36,316 nucleotides of DNA from an uncultured Desulfuromonadales bacterium (GTDB lineage Bacteria > Desulfobacterota > Desulfuromonadia > Desulfuromonadales > Trichloromonadaceae), in the NCBI GenBank assembly GCA_945787465.1, contig CALZIZ010000006.1, forward strand, positions 1 through 36,316, in the 5' to 3' direction. The position numbers were made by a program, and so were the translations under genes. The notes beneath the pieces were generated by a model. The model saw only the letters and a list, made by a program, of their open reading frames with translations. It was not told the DNA's origin and made no database searches. This document shows positions 18,301-27,114 of this stretch, piece after piece; within the stretch, counting starts at the first letter, position 1, and each line of letters opens with the position of its first letter.

Positions 18301-20103
18301 AAAACTCTTGATAAAGACCTCGTTTCCCTCGAGGGTGATCGAGAAATCGACCTCATCGATGACCCAGATATTCAGGTTCTCCAGCAGCGGCATCAGTTCG
18401 TTGAGATAGCTCTTTCGGGGACTGTAAAACTGCAGCCGGTAGAATTCCTCCTGTTCCCGGAAGGGACCCCAGAGGTTGGCGACCTCCTGACCGGTGCTCA
18501 GAACCTGTTCGATGCATTTTACATCTCTAATCGCAAATCGGGGATGAACCAGAGTCCGGTACTCACGGCTGAATCCCGCCTGGTATTTTTCTTCGAGGGC
18601 CCGGCAGGTCTCGTCGCCGTATTCCCGTTCGAGCAACATCCGAAACCTTGCCCTCCATGGCCGGGCGACATTGGTCAAACCACGTTCCAGGCGCTCAAGG
18701 TCAAAGTGCAGCTCACTTTTGGCGGGCTGCACGCTGACATGCAGGCTCATGTACTCGGATGAGATATGAATGATACGGGATTTGGCGGTCGGCGACTGGA
18801 AAAAACGACAGAGATAGGTTTCAAGACGCAGGGTATACTCGGTGGAATAGAATTCGCGGGGCATGATCAACAGCAGGGTCAATCCGCGCACCGCCAGACT
18901 GCGGGCCGCCACCACCTTGACCGCCCCCTGGCGGTACAGCAGGGTAAAGGAACGAACCGTCTGCACCAGCTCTTGCTGGTCCATAAAGAACAGCTCCACC
19001 TTGGGAAAGGTATTAAAAATTTCGACGGTTTTACGATAGTCGTGTGAATCCTTGGGGATATGCAGAGCGCTCAGGGCCTTTTCGAGGCGACGGCGCAAGG
19101 CCGGCACGTTGGAGGTCAGTTCGTCATCGATTTTTTGCGGGAAAAGCCCGAGAAAGACATGCTCCTTCCAGCGCCCTTCCCCCAGTGGTTCACGCAGGCC
19201 AAGATAAATCAACCGGTCACCTCGATGAACGGGGCTGGGCCGGTCGATCTCTTCGACAACGACCTGGCCCTGGCGCAGGACGCGGTCCTGGAAGGCCTGG
19301 GGAAACTGCTCGATTAAACAGGGCTCGACACAATTCATCTCGCCGGTGTCGAGCGACAGCCCCAGCGTCGCGCCCTCCTCAAGCTGAACATCGAAAGAGG
19401 CCTGCCTGTTTTTGGCCACCAGCAGGCTGCGATAGCCGAAGGGCATGAAATTGCCGCTCTGCAGCCAGCGTAAAAAATCCTCGTAGGGGTTAAAAACCTT
19501 CAGGGCAGCGAGTTCCTTCAGGTGGTGGTTCATCTCTTTGAAATCACGATGGGCCTGAAGGGTTTCGCTGTAAAACTCAAAAATCCCGGCCACAAGATCT
19601 GCAAAGAGCGCTTCGGCAACCCCCTCAAGTTCGATGACGATAAAGGACTCCCGGCTGCCCTCCCCTTCGAGATCGGCCAGATGAGCGATGCCCCCCTTTT
19701 TTCGGCGGACCTTCAAAATGGGATGGGCCACCATGAAAAAACGCAGCTTTTTACGGGAAAGATAAGTCTGGAGAGAGTCGACCAGGTAGTTGGCATCGGG
19801 AGAGTTGGTCAGCAACAGGGAGTGCCCCTTGTCACCAAAGGGCAGGATCTCTACCGCGGTTTCGGTCTTGCGTTCGGCTATAAATCGGTAGAACCCCCCA
19901 ACCCAATCGGCGAGTTGCCGTGCCGCAGGGGACTCGAGGTAGGAACTCGGTGTGTTGGCCTGAAGAATTCTGGCAAACCGCACTATGTTTTCCCGATTCT
20001 CGGGGGCGGCTTCGCTCTCCAAAAGTTCCAGAGCGGCCTGGATCTTCTGCTTCAGCTCTTCGTGGGCAGCGCTATCTCCTTGGGACTCGACAAAGATTTT
20101 CAT
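15340..20103 (-). CDS. Large (~1587 aa) NAD-specific glutamate dehydrogenase
   Basis: [97 protein letters not shown]. Confidence 0.96.
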   Translation of the reverse strand: [1587 protein letters not shown]

Positions 20104-20221
20104 GGCCTCCTGCATCGGGGAATGAGGGGTAGGCCGCAAGGCGGCAATTTCAGGGCTATGATGCTTAACTCTAAAACACGCCTGCCGGTTTTGCAAGGGC
20201 CTGCACAACGTCTGGTGCAGC

Positions 20222-20265
20222 AAAAAAAAGAGCGACGGGTCGGCAAGCCCGTCGCTCTTTTTTCG
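20222..20265. terminator. Intrinsic terminator between PPIase and GDH genes
   Basis: AAAAAAGAGCGACGGG-TCGGCAAG-CCCGTCGCTCTTTTTT. Confidence 0.88.
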
Positions 20266-20299
20266 CATTAATGATGCCGTTATTATAATACTGTAGTGC

Positions 20300-21187
20300 T
20301 CAAGTGAGTGATTCCGGCATTTCAATCTCAGCCCTGGTCTTGAGCTCTTCCACCCAGGCCTGAAGCACCTGGGATCCGGCATCCTCTTTGAGATACTTGC
20401 TGATCAACGGGGTTGCCTCTGCCAGAGACAGACGGCTTTCTTCTTCGCGCTCGAGCACCTTGATCAGGTGAAACCCGAAGGGGGACTCTACCGCCTCCCC
20501 CACAATCCCCGGTTGCTGGGAAAAAGCCGCATCGGCAAAGGGTTTGACCATATCCCCGTGAAAAAAGAAGCCCAGGTCACCGCCACTCGAGGCGCTGGGG
20601 CATTGCGAATGTTGCTGGGCCATGGCCGCAAAATTATCCGGCGTCACTTCAGCCTGCAGTTGCTTGATTCGCTCCAGGGCCTGTTCGCGGGTTTCCGGGG
20701 TCGCTTTGACGAGGATGTGGCAGGCTCGAACCCGGGCCGGCTTATTCATCTTCTCGGGGTAACGGCGATAGGTTTCCTCTATCTGCTCGGCGCTGGGATC
20801 GGGCATCTCTGCCAGCTTGCGCGCAGTCATGAGATTGACGGTTAAATCCTGGCGGATCATGCGGTGGTAACGGGCCGAATCGATGCCTGCCTTTTCAAGG
20901 GTGGCGTAAAATTCGTCCTCACTGGGGAAGTTGGCAATAACTTTCTGCTTCTCTTCTTGAACAGAATTTTCATCGGCCACCACCCCCTGGCTCATCGCTT
21001 CCTGGAAGATCAACTCCCGGGCCAGCAATTTCTCCAGGGCCATCCCTTCGAGAGCCTTGAGCTCATCGACGTTGAGCTGCTCCAGGGTCTTGCGATGCAG
21101 CTCCATGGCAAAGCCCTGCAGAGCATTCTGATAGTCAAAGCGGGTAATCGGCTGCCCGTTTATTTTAGCAACATATTGATCTGACAA
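20300..21187 (-). CDS. PpiC-type peptidylprolyl isomerase
   Basis: RACHILVKATPETREQALERIKQLQ...GGDLGFFFHGDMVKPFADAAF...SPFGFHLIKV. Confidence 0.92.
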   Translation of the reverse strand: MSDQYVAKINGQPITRFDYQNALQGFAMELHRKTLEQLNVDELKALEGMALEKLLARELIFQEAMSQGVVADENSVQEEKQKVIANFPSEDEFYATLEKAGIDSARYHRMIRQDLTVNLMTARKLAEMPDPSAEQIEETYRRYPEKMNKPARVRACHILVKATPETREQALERIKQLQAEVTPDNFAAMAQQHSQCPSASSGGDLGFFFHGDMVKPFADAAFSQQPGIVGEAVESPFGFHLIKVLEREEESRLSLAEATPLISKYLKEDAGSQVLQAWVEELKTRAEIEMPESLT

Positions 21188-21216
21188 CTTATGACTCCTT
21201 TGCCCGCAAGGGCCGA

Positions 21217-22014
21217 TTATATATTTGAAGACTGGCGGAAACCTTCAGTCAGACGGGCAAACTCTTCCAGGTTCAAAGTCTCGCCCCGTCGCCTGGGGTC
21301 GATGCCTGCAGCAGAGAAGATGTCATCCACCCCTTCGGTCGGCAGGCCGCTTCCGGCAAGGGAGTTGCGCAGGGTCTTGCGCCGCTGGGCGAAGGCTCCC
21401 TTGACCACTCGCCGAAACAGGGCTTCATCGACCACTTCGACCCTGGGCCGCTCGAGAGGTTCAAAAAGCAAAACCGCGGAGGTAACCTTCGGCGGCGGGA
21501 AAAAGGCCCCCGGGGGCACCAGCACCACCCTGCTCACGTCAAACCAGAGCCGGCACAGCACCGAGAGGATGCCGTAGTCCTTGGTACCGGGCTCCGCACA
21601 GAGGCGATCCCCCACCTCTTTTTGAAACATGAGCACGAGGCGCTTGAAGAGATGCTTGTGATCGAGGACCTTGAACACCACCTGGCTTGAAATATTGTAA
21701 GGCAGGTTGGCGACAAGCTTGTAGGGCGGCTCAGGAAGAACCTCTTCCCAGACCATGGAGAGGGCATCGCCGACATGCACCTGCAGATGGGTCTCCTCGC
21801 GAAGCTGCCACTGTTCAGCGAGATCCCGGTCGACCTCCATAATGTGCATCTGCCGAACCCGCGGCAAAACCTGATCAGTGAGCGCGCCCAGACCGGGGCC
21901 GATTTCAACGACCGCATCCTCGGGACTCAGAGCCGCGGCATCAATAATGCGCTGAACGATATTGGGGTCACGCAGAAAATTCTGACCGAAACGTTTTTTG
22001 GGACGATGATCCAT
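21217..22014 (-). CDS. rsmA: 16S rRNA (adenine1518-N6/adenine1519-N6)-dimethyltransferase
   Basis: KKRFGQNFLRDPNIVQRI, VEIGPGLGALT, LVANLPYNISSQ. Confidence 0.96.
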   Translation of the reverse strand: MDHRPKKRFGQNFLRDPNIVQRIIDAAALSPEDAVVEIGPGLGALTDQVLPRVRQMHIMEVDRDLAEQWQLREETHLQVHVGDALSMVWEEVLPEPPYKLVANLPYNISSQVVFKVLDHKHLFKRLVLMFQKEVGDRLCAEPGTKDYGILSVLCRLWFDVSRVVLVPPGAFFPPPKVTSAVLLFEPLERPRVEVVDEALFRRVVKGAFAQRRKTLRNSLAGSGLPTEGVDDIFSAAGIDPRRRGETLNLEEFARLTEGFRQSSNI

Positions 22015-22173
22015 GAAAAATCCGTGGCTAGAGGCTAAGGGTTTTAAAAGCGTGATATGTGATCTGTAATGGGTGATGTGAGAAAGGCTTGAATCATCGG
22101 GCCCGGCCAGCAATAGCCTTTTTCTGCATATTACATATTACATATTACGCCTTTGCCCTTTGGCCTTTCACCT

Positions 22174-22665
22174 TTAACCTTTCGCCTTGTTTTTTCGAGG
22201 TCTGGGCCAGCGGGGGATGTGCCAGGTCTTGACCACCGGGATCATGCGCAGGGTCAGGGCATAGGCCAGGACCCCGCAGACAACACCATAGATCAGGCTG
22301 CCGAGCAACAGGGGGGCGAAGACATCCCACCCCAGGTTCTGAAAGGCCGTAAAGGTGAACTCGGATGGCAGTCCAACCCGCTGCATGCCGAGCACCAGCC
22401 GGCCCGATTCATATTCGAGGGCATAGATAAATGGAGCGGTAACCGGGTTGGTGACCCAGACACCCAGGATGGCCGCAACCTTGTTCTCCCTCAACAAAAA
22501 GGCAAAGAAGATCGCGAGCACCATCTGAAACCCGAAGGTCGGAGTCATGCCGATGAAGATCCCCAGGGCGACACCCTTGGCCACCTCATCAGGGGACCCG
22601 CGCAGACGCGCAAACCGTAAAAGGTTCAATTTTACCTGTCGGATGAAACCCCAGCGCCGCCACAT
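22174..22665 (-). CDS. DUF2062 domain membrane protein
   Basis: GSPDEVAKGVALGIFIGMTPTFGFQMVLAIFFAFLLRENKVAAILGVWVTNPVTAPFIYALEY. Confidence 0.88.
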   Translation of the reverse strand: MWRRWGFIRQVKLNLLRFARLRGSPDEVAKGVALGIFIGMTPTFGFQMVLAIFFAFLLRENKVAAILGVWVTNPVTAPFIYALEYESGRLVLGMQRVGLPSEFTFTAFQNLGWDVFAPLLLGSLIYGVVCGVLAYALTLRMIPVVKTWHIPRWPRPRKNKAKG

Positions 22666-22777
22666 ACAAAAAAACCCAATACCTGCGATACCAACATCTT
22701 TCTCTCCCGAAGCGCCACGCCTGCAGGGACAAACATACATCTTAATCCGAAAGCCCGCCGATGATCAAGGCAATGCC

Positions 22778-23791
22778 TCAGTTGCCGACACGATCCAGAG
22801 GCCAACTTGCCACGGCGTTAAGGTCAAGAGGGGCCCGAAAGCCGCTGCTGAGGTAGTGATCCCCGGCCACCGCCAGCATGGCCGCATTATCTCCGCACAG
22901 CGCAGGTGAGGGAAAGTGAACCTCAAGCCCCTCTTTCTGGGCCAGCAGCTGCATCTGCCGCCTCAGGCCACTGTTGCAGGCCACCCCTCCGGCCACCACA
23001 ACCCGCTGCAGGCCCGTCTCGCGGGCGGCGCGCAGGGTCTTTTGACACAGAACCTCTGCGGCGGCGGCCTGAAAGCTGGCGGCTACATTTTCGAGGTGGG
23101 CCCCTTCAATCGGTCCGGGTTGGCTTTTGACGTAATTCAGAACTGCGGTCTTGATTCCACTGAAGCTGAAGTTCAGGTTCTTCTTGTGAAGCAGCGGCCG
23201 GGGAAAACTGATCGCTTCAGGGTCACCTTTGGCGGCCAGGCGATCGATGTGCACCCCGCCGGGGTAACCGAGCCCGAGCAGCTTGGCGACCTTGTCAAAA
23301 GCTTCACCTGCTGCATCATCAAGGGTTCGCCCGAGGATCCGGTATCGACCGATCCCTTCGACATGGTAGAGATGGGTATGCCCCCCAGAAACGGCAAGGG
23401 CCAGGTAAGGAAAGGCAATATCCCCCTCCATCAGCGCGGCGAGGATGTGCCCTTCGATATGATGCACGCCGACCAGGGGCAGATCCCGGGCAAAGGCAAT
23501 CGCCTTGGCAGCCGACAAACCGACCAGCAAGGCCCCGACCAGCCCGGGGCCGCGGGTCACCGCCACCCCTTCGATGTCATCAAGGCTGACACCGGCCTGC
23601 TCAAGGGCCTCATCGATCACCACGGTGATGGCCTCGACGTGCTTGCGCGAGGCGAGCTCGGGGACCACCCCGCCATAACGGGCATGCACGTCGACCTGAG
23701 AAGCCACGATGTTGGAGAGAATCTGCCGCCCGTCGCGGACCACCGCCGCGGAGGTTTCATCGCATGAAGATTCGATTGTGAGTAAGAGCAT
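22778..23791 (-). CDS. tsaD: tRNA N6-adenosine threonylcarbamoyltransferase
   Basis: LTIESSCDETSAAVVRDGR, VGVHHIEGHILAAL, AVSGGHTHLY, FSFSGIKTAV, VVAGGVACN. Confidence 0.97.
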   Translation of the reverse strand: MLLLTIESSCDETSAAVVRDGRQILSNIVASQVDVHARYGGVVPELASRKHVEAITVVIDEALEQAGVSLDDIEGVAVTRGPGLVGALLVGLSAAKAIAFARDLPLVGVHHIEGHILAALMEGDIAFPYLALAVSGGHTHLYHVEGIGRYRILGRTLDDAAGEAFDKVAKLLGLGYPGGVHIDRLAAKGDPEAISFPRPLLHKKNLNFSFSGIKTAVLNYVKSQPGPIEGAHLENVAASFQAAAAEVLCQKTLRAARETGLQRVVVAGGVACNSGLRRQMQLLAQKEGLEVHFPSPALCGDNAAMLAVAGDHYLSSGFRAPLDLNAVASWPLDRVGN

Positions 23792-23931
23792 AAAAAACCA
23801 GGCTAAGGGCTAAGGGCTAAGGGCGGAAAGGCGTAATATGTAATGTGTAATATGTAAAAATCATCGGGTGGCGTTGGCATTCGCCACTCATCACACATTA
23901 CTCATTACGCCTTTAGATTTTGGCCTTCGAT

Positions 23932-25248
23932 TTATAAAAGATTAGCCGCCAGTTCGGCCAGTGGGGAGCGTTCGCCCTTGCTCAGGGTCACGTGGCCGGC
24001 AATATCCTGTCCTTTGAACTTTTCGACCGTGTAGGTCAGACCGTTGCTCGAGGAGTCGACGTAGGGGTTGTCGATCTGGTAGGGGTCGCCGGTCAAAACG
24101 ATCTTGGTCCCCTCCCCTGCGCGGGTGATGATGGTCTTGATCTCGTGGGGTGTCAGGTTCTGGGCCTCGTCGACGATCATGTACTGGTTGGGGATGGAGC
24201 GGCCGCGGATGTAGGTCAGGGGTTCGATCTCGAGCAGCCCCATATCGACCAGCTCCTTGTAGCCGCGCTTGCGCTTGCCGCGCTCTTCGACGCCGCTCAG
24301 CAGCAGATCGACGTTGTCGAAAATCGGCTGCATCCAGGGGGCCAGTTTTTCCTCGACGTCACCGGGTAAAAAGCCCAGGTCGCGGCCGAGGGGAAAGATC
24401 GGCCGGGAGACCAGCAGGCGGCTGAAGGTGCCCTCATCGGCCGACTTAAAGAGACCGGCGGCGATCGCCAGCAGGGTCTTGCCCGTACCGGCCTTACCGA
24501 CCAGGGTGACAAGCTGGATATCGTCATTGAGCAGCAGGTCGAGGGCGAACTGCTGCTCCCGGTTGCGGGGGTGAATGCCCCAGACCCCGTCCTTGGGCGG
24601 GCGGATCAGCGGCTGGACCCTCTTGAGCGAGCCGTTGTAGCGCCCGATGCCGGTATGGGAGGGATTGGTGGCTTCGACGAGCGTGATGCACTGGTTGGGC
24701 AAATAATCGCCCTCAAGATCAAGGTAGCCCTGCCCGTAAAAACGATCGACTTCATCTCCGTCAACGGTCACCTCGACCGTTCCCGAATACAGGTCCTCGA
24801 TGGAAACCTTGTCCGAGGCATAATCCTCGGCTTTAAGTCCGATGGCATCGGATTTGATGCGCAGGTTGGTGTCTTTGGTGACAAAAATTACCGGGCAGTC
24901 ACACTCCTTTTTCAAACGCATGGCGACCGCAAGGATGCGGTTATCTCCCTGGTCGACGCGCAACTCGGGAGGCAGGCCCTTGAGGGCATCCTCGGTGTAG
25001 AGCACGACCTTGAGCATCCCGCCACTGTCCAGGGTCACCCCTTCGACCAGATGGCTGGTGCTGCGCAGCGAGTCAAGGAAACGGGAAACCTGGCGAGCGT
25101 TGCGGCCTGTTTCGCTCAGATCCTTCTTGAACCGGTCAATCTCTTCAATAACGGTGATCGGAATGACCACGTCGTTGTCTTCGAACTTGAACAGGGCCGA
25201 AGGATCATGGAGCAGCACATTGGTGTCGAGTATGTAGATTTTTTTCAT
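23932..25248 (-). CDS. PIN-domain/PhoH family ATPase
   Basis: N-terminal PIN (ILDTNVLLHDP) plus PhoH (LVGKAGTGKTLLAIAAG, FLPGDVEEKLAPWMQP, IVDEAQNLTPHEIKTIITRAGEGTKIVLTGD). Confidence 0.94.
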   Translation of the reverse strand: MKKIYILDTNVLLHDPSALFKFEDNDVVIPITVIEEIDRFKKDLSETGRNARQVSRFLDSLRSTSHLVEGVTLDSGGMLKVVLYTEDALKGLPPELRVDQGDNRILAVAMRLKKECDCPVIFVTKDTNLRIKSDAIGLKAEDYASDKVSIEDLYSGTVEVTVDGDEVDRFYGQGYLDLEGDYLPNQCITLVEATNPSHTGIGRYNGSLKRVQPLIRPPKDGVWGIHPRNREQQFALDLLLNDDIQLVTLVGKAGTGKTLLAIAAGLFKSADEGTFSRLLVSRPIFPLGRDLGFLPGDVEEKLAPWMQPIFDNVDLLLSGVEERGKRKRGYKELVDMGLLEIEPLTYIRGRSIPNQYMIVDEAQNLTPHEIKTIITRAGEGTKIVLTGDPYQIDNPYVDSSSNGLTYTVEKFKGQDIAGHVTLSKGERSPLAELAANLL

Positions 25249-25291
25249 GGTCCTCAGCTTTCTTGGGAGGGGCAACCGGTCACAGGGCTGG

Positions 25292-25567
25292 TTACCGATC
25301 GTAGGGAAGCACCTCTATTCCATCGGAGGTAGCGAGCAGCTTAAGGTACACAAGGTAGTCTTTGCCAGGGACATTGCGTTTGCTCTCGAGAATCACCTCG
25401 CCTTCTTTGTTGAGGGCATTGAGAACTTCTTCAGGGGACTCGTCAATGACGTACTGCCGGTATACCCGGGTGCGCATCAGTTCGGCGCGGGTCACCGGTA
25501 TTTCCGGGGGCAGAGAACATCCGGCCGCCAGGATCAGGGCGAGGATTCCGATAAAAAATCTTTTCAT
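25292..25567 (-). CDS. Small putative lipoprotein
   Basis: MKRFFIGILALILAAGCSLPPE lipobox-like signal. Confidence 0.65.
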   Translation of the reverse strand: MKRFFIGILALILAAGCSLPPEIPVTRAELMRTRVYRQYVIDESPEEVLNALNKEGEVILESKRNVPGKDYLVYLKLLATSDGIEVLPYDR

Positions 25568-25595
25568 GACAATCTCCAGGCTGACGCCGGACCGT

Positions 25596-26747
25596 TCAGG
25601 CCGGCGGATGGCTGGCCAGGGCGGAGATGGCCCTGAGCAGTTGATCGATATCCTCGGTAGTGTTGAAGTAACCGGGGCTCACCCGCACCGTGCCACGCGG
25701 AAAGGTGCCGATGCTGCGGTGGGCGTCGGGCGCGCAGTGCAGGCCGACCCGGCTGAAAATACCATATTCGCGATCGAGCAGAAACCCGACTTCAGAGGGA
25801 TCCTGATCGCGCAGGTTAAAAGAGAGGGCACCGCCGTGCAGACGGGGCTCCTGGGGACCGTAAAGCTGCACCGCGGGAACGGCCCTGAGCCCTTCGATCA
25901 ACCGTGCCATAAGGTCGGTTTCATGGGCCCTGATGCGCGACTGCCCCTCGCTGCGGATAAATTCGACCCCGGCCTTCAACCCTGCAAGCCCCGGGGTGTT
26001 CAGGGTGCCGCTTTCAAAGCGCTCGGGCATCTGGTCGGGAGGCAGATCGGATTGGGAGTTGCCGCCGGTGCCGCCATAAAGCAGGGGGGTCAGGTTGAGC
26101 CCTTCCCTCAGGTAGAGAAAGCCTGTCCCCTGGGGGCCCATCAACCCCTTGTGCCCCGGAACCGCAAGCAGGTCAATCCCCATGGCCTCAACGTCGATGG
26201 AAAAAAGCCCGGCGCTCTGGGCTGCATCAACCATGAACAGGATCCCGTCGCGACGGCACCTGGGACCGATTTCTTCGATCGCCTGCAGGGTTCCGGTCAC
26301 ATTGGAGCAATGAGAGAGCACCACCATGCGGGTCTTCTGCCGGCAGGCCTCAAATATCGCCGAGGGCTCGACAAAACCACGCTTGTCTGCGGGGACCTTG
26401 ACCAGGATAATGCCGCGGTCCTGCAACGCCCTTAAGGGACGGGTTACGGCGTTGTGTTCCATGGTCGTGGTGACCACCCGGTCACCAGGCTTAAGCATGC
26501 CGAACAAGCCAAGATTGATCGCCTCTGTGGCATTGGCGGTAAAAGCAATGCGGGCTGCGTCGCGGATCGCGAATAACTCGGCAAGCGCCTCACGGGTTTC
26601 AAAGACGATCCGCCCGGCGTCAAGCGCCATGCGGTGCCCGCCCCGGCCGGGGTTGGCGCCTGAATAACGCAGCGCCTGATCGACCGCTGTGCAAACGGCT
26701 TCGGGCTTGGGAAAGGAAGTGGCAGCGTTATCGAGATAAATGCTCAT
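25596..26747 (-). CDS. Class V aminotransferase / cysteine desulfurase family protein
   Basis: YLDNAATSFPKPEAV, SHCSNVTGTLQ, VDAAQSAGLFSIDV, VPGHKGLMGPQGTGFLYL. Confidence 0.9.
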   Translation of the reverse strand: MSIYLDNAATSFPKPEAVCTAVDQALRYSGANPGRGGHRMALDAGRIVFETREALAELFAIRDAARIAFTANATEAINLGLFGMLKPGDRVVTTTMEHNAVTRPLRALQDRGIILVKVPADKRGFVEPSAIFEACRQKTRMVVLSHCSNVTGTLQAIEEIGPRCRRDGILFMVDAAQSAGLFSIDVEAMGIDLLAVPGHKGLMGPQGTGFLYLREGLNLTPLLYGGTGGNSQSDLPPDQMPERFESGTLNTPGLAGLKAGVEFIRSEGQSRIRAHETDLMARLIEGLRAVPAVQLYGPQEPRLHGGALSFNLRDQDPSEVGFLLDREYGIFSRVGLHCAPDAHRSIGTFPRGTVRVSPGYFNTTEDIDQLLRAISALASHPPA

Positions 26748-26786
26748 GGCAATCCAGATGCAGGAGATTCGGGAAGGTTCAGCCCC

Positions 26787-26950
26787 AGGAGGTTGTCGGA
26801 CTTGACGAACCGTAACGAGAAATTGGATGTTCGAGACCAGAGTTTCGAGAATTTGAGAGTGAATAGCAGCGCTATTTGTCGAAAATTGTCGAGACTATGG
26901 GCCGATCAGCCGATTTCGCAGTAGGTTCATGTTAAGCCCTACAGCCTCCT
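26787..26950. repeat. ~164-nt structured repeat, diverged copy 3
   Basis: AGGAGGTTGTCGGACTTGACGAACC...GGTTCATGTTAAGCCCTACAGCCTCCT; AATAGC-AGC-GCTATT hairpin at the homologous position. Confidence 0.75.
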
Positions 26951-27114
26951 TGGAGACTTTCCGGCAATAAGGACCGAAGCGAAAATCCAGAAGCTTGAGA
27001 ACAGATTTTGGCTCGCTTGAGAGCTCATAGCCGTAGCTATGGGCCGAAAAGGAGCTGAAATATGGGCCAAGCAGCTGGGTTTGCAGCCGGTCATGGATTG
27101 TCGGACAGCCTCCT
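26951..27114. repeat. ~164-nt structured repeat, copy 2, in direct tandem with copy 3
   Basis: High identity to copy 1 (gaccgaagcgaaaatccagaag..gagaacagattttgg..); ends ATTGTCGGACAGCCTCCT. Confidence 0.85.

Noticed and set aside
17113-18762. 549-aa plus-strand ORF
   Set aside because: Antisense to the well-supported NAD-glutamate dehydrogenase; high-GC shadow ORF with no recognisable domain.
22130-23935. Iterated GTAATATG/CTAAGGG units as a possible CRISPR array
   Set aside because: Units are 7-8 bp, degenerate and spacer-less; no cas genes in the window.
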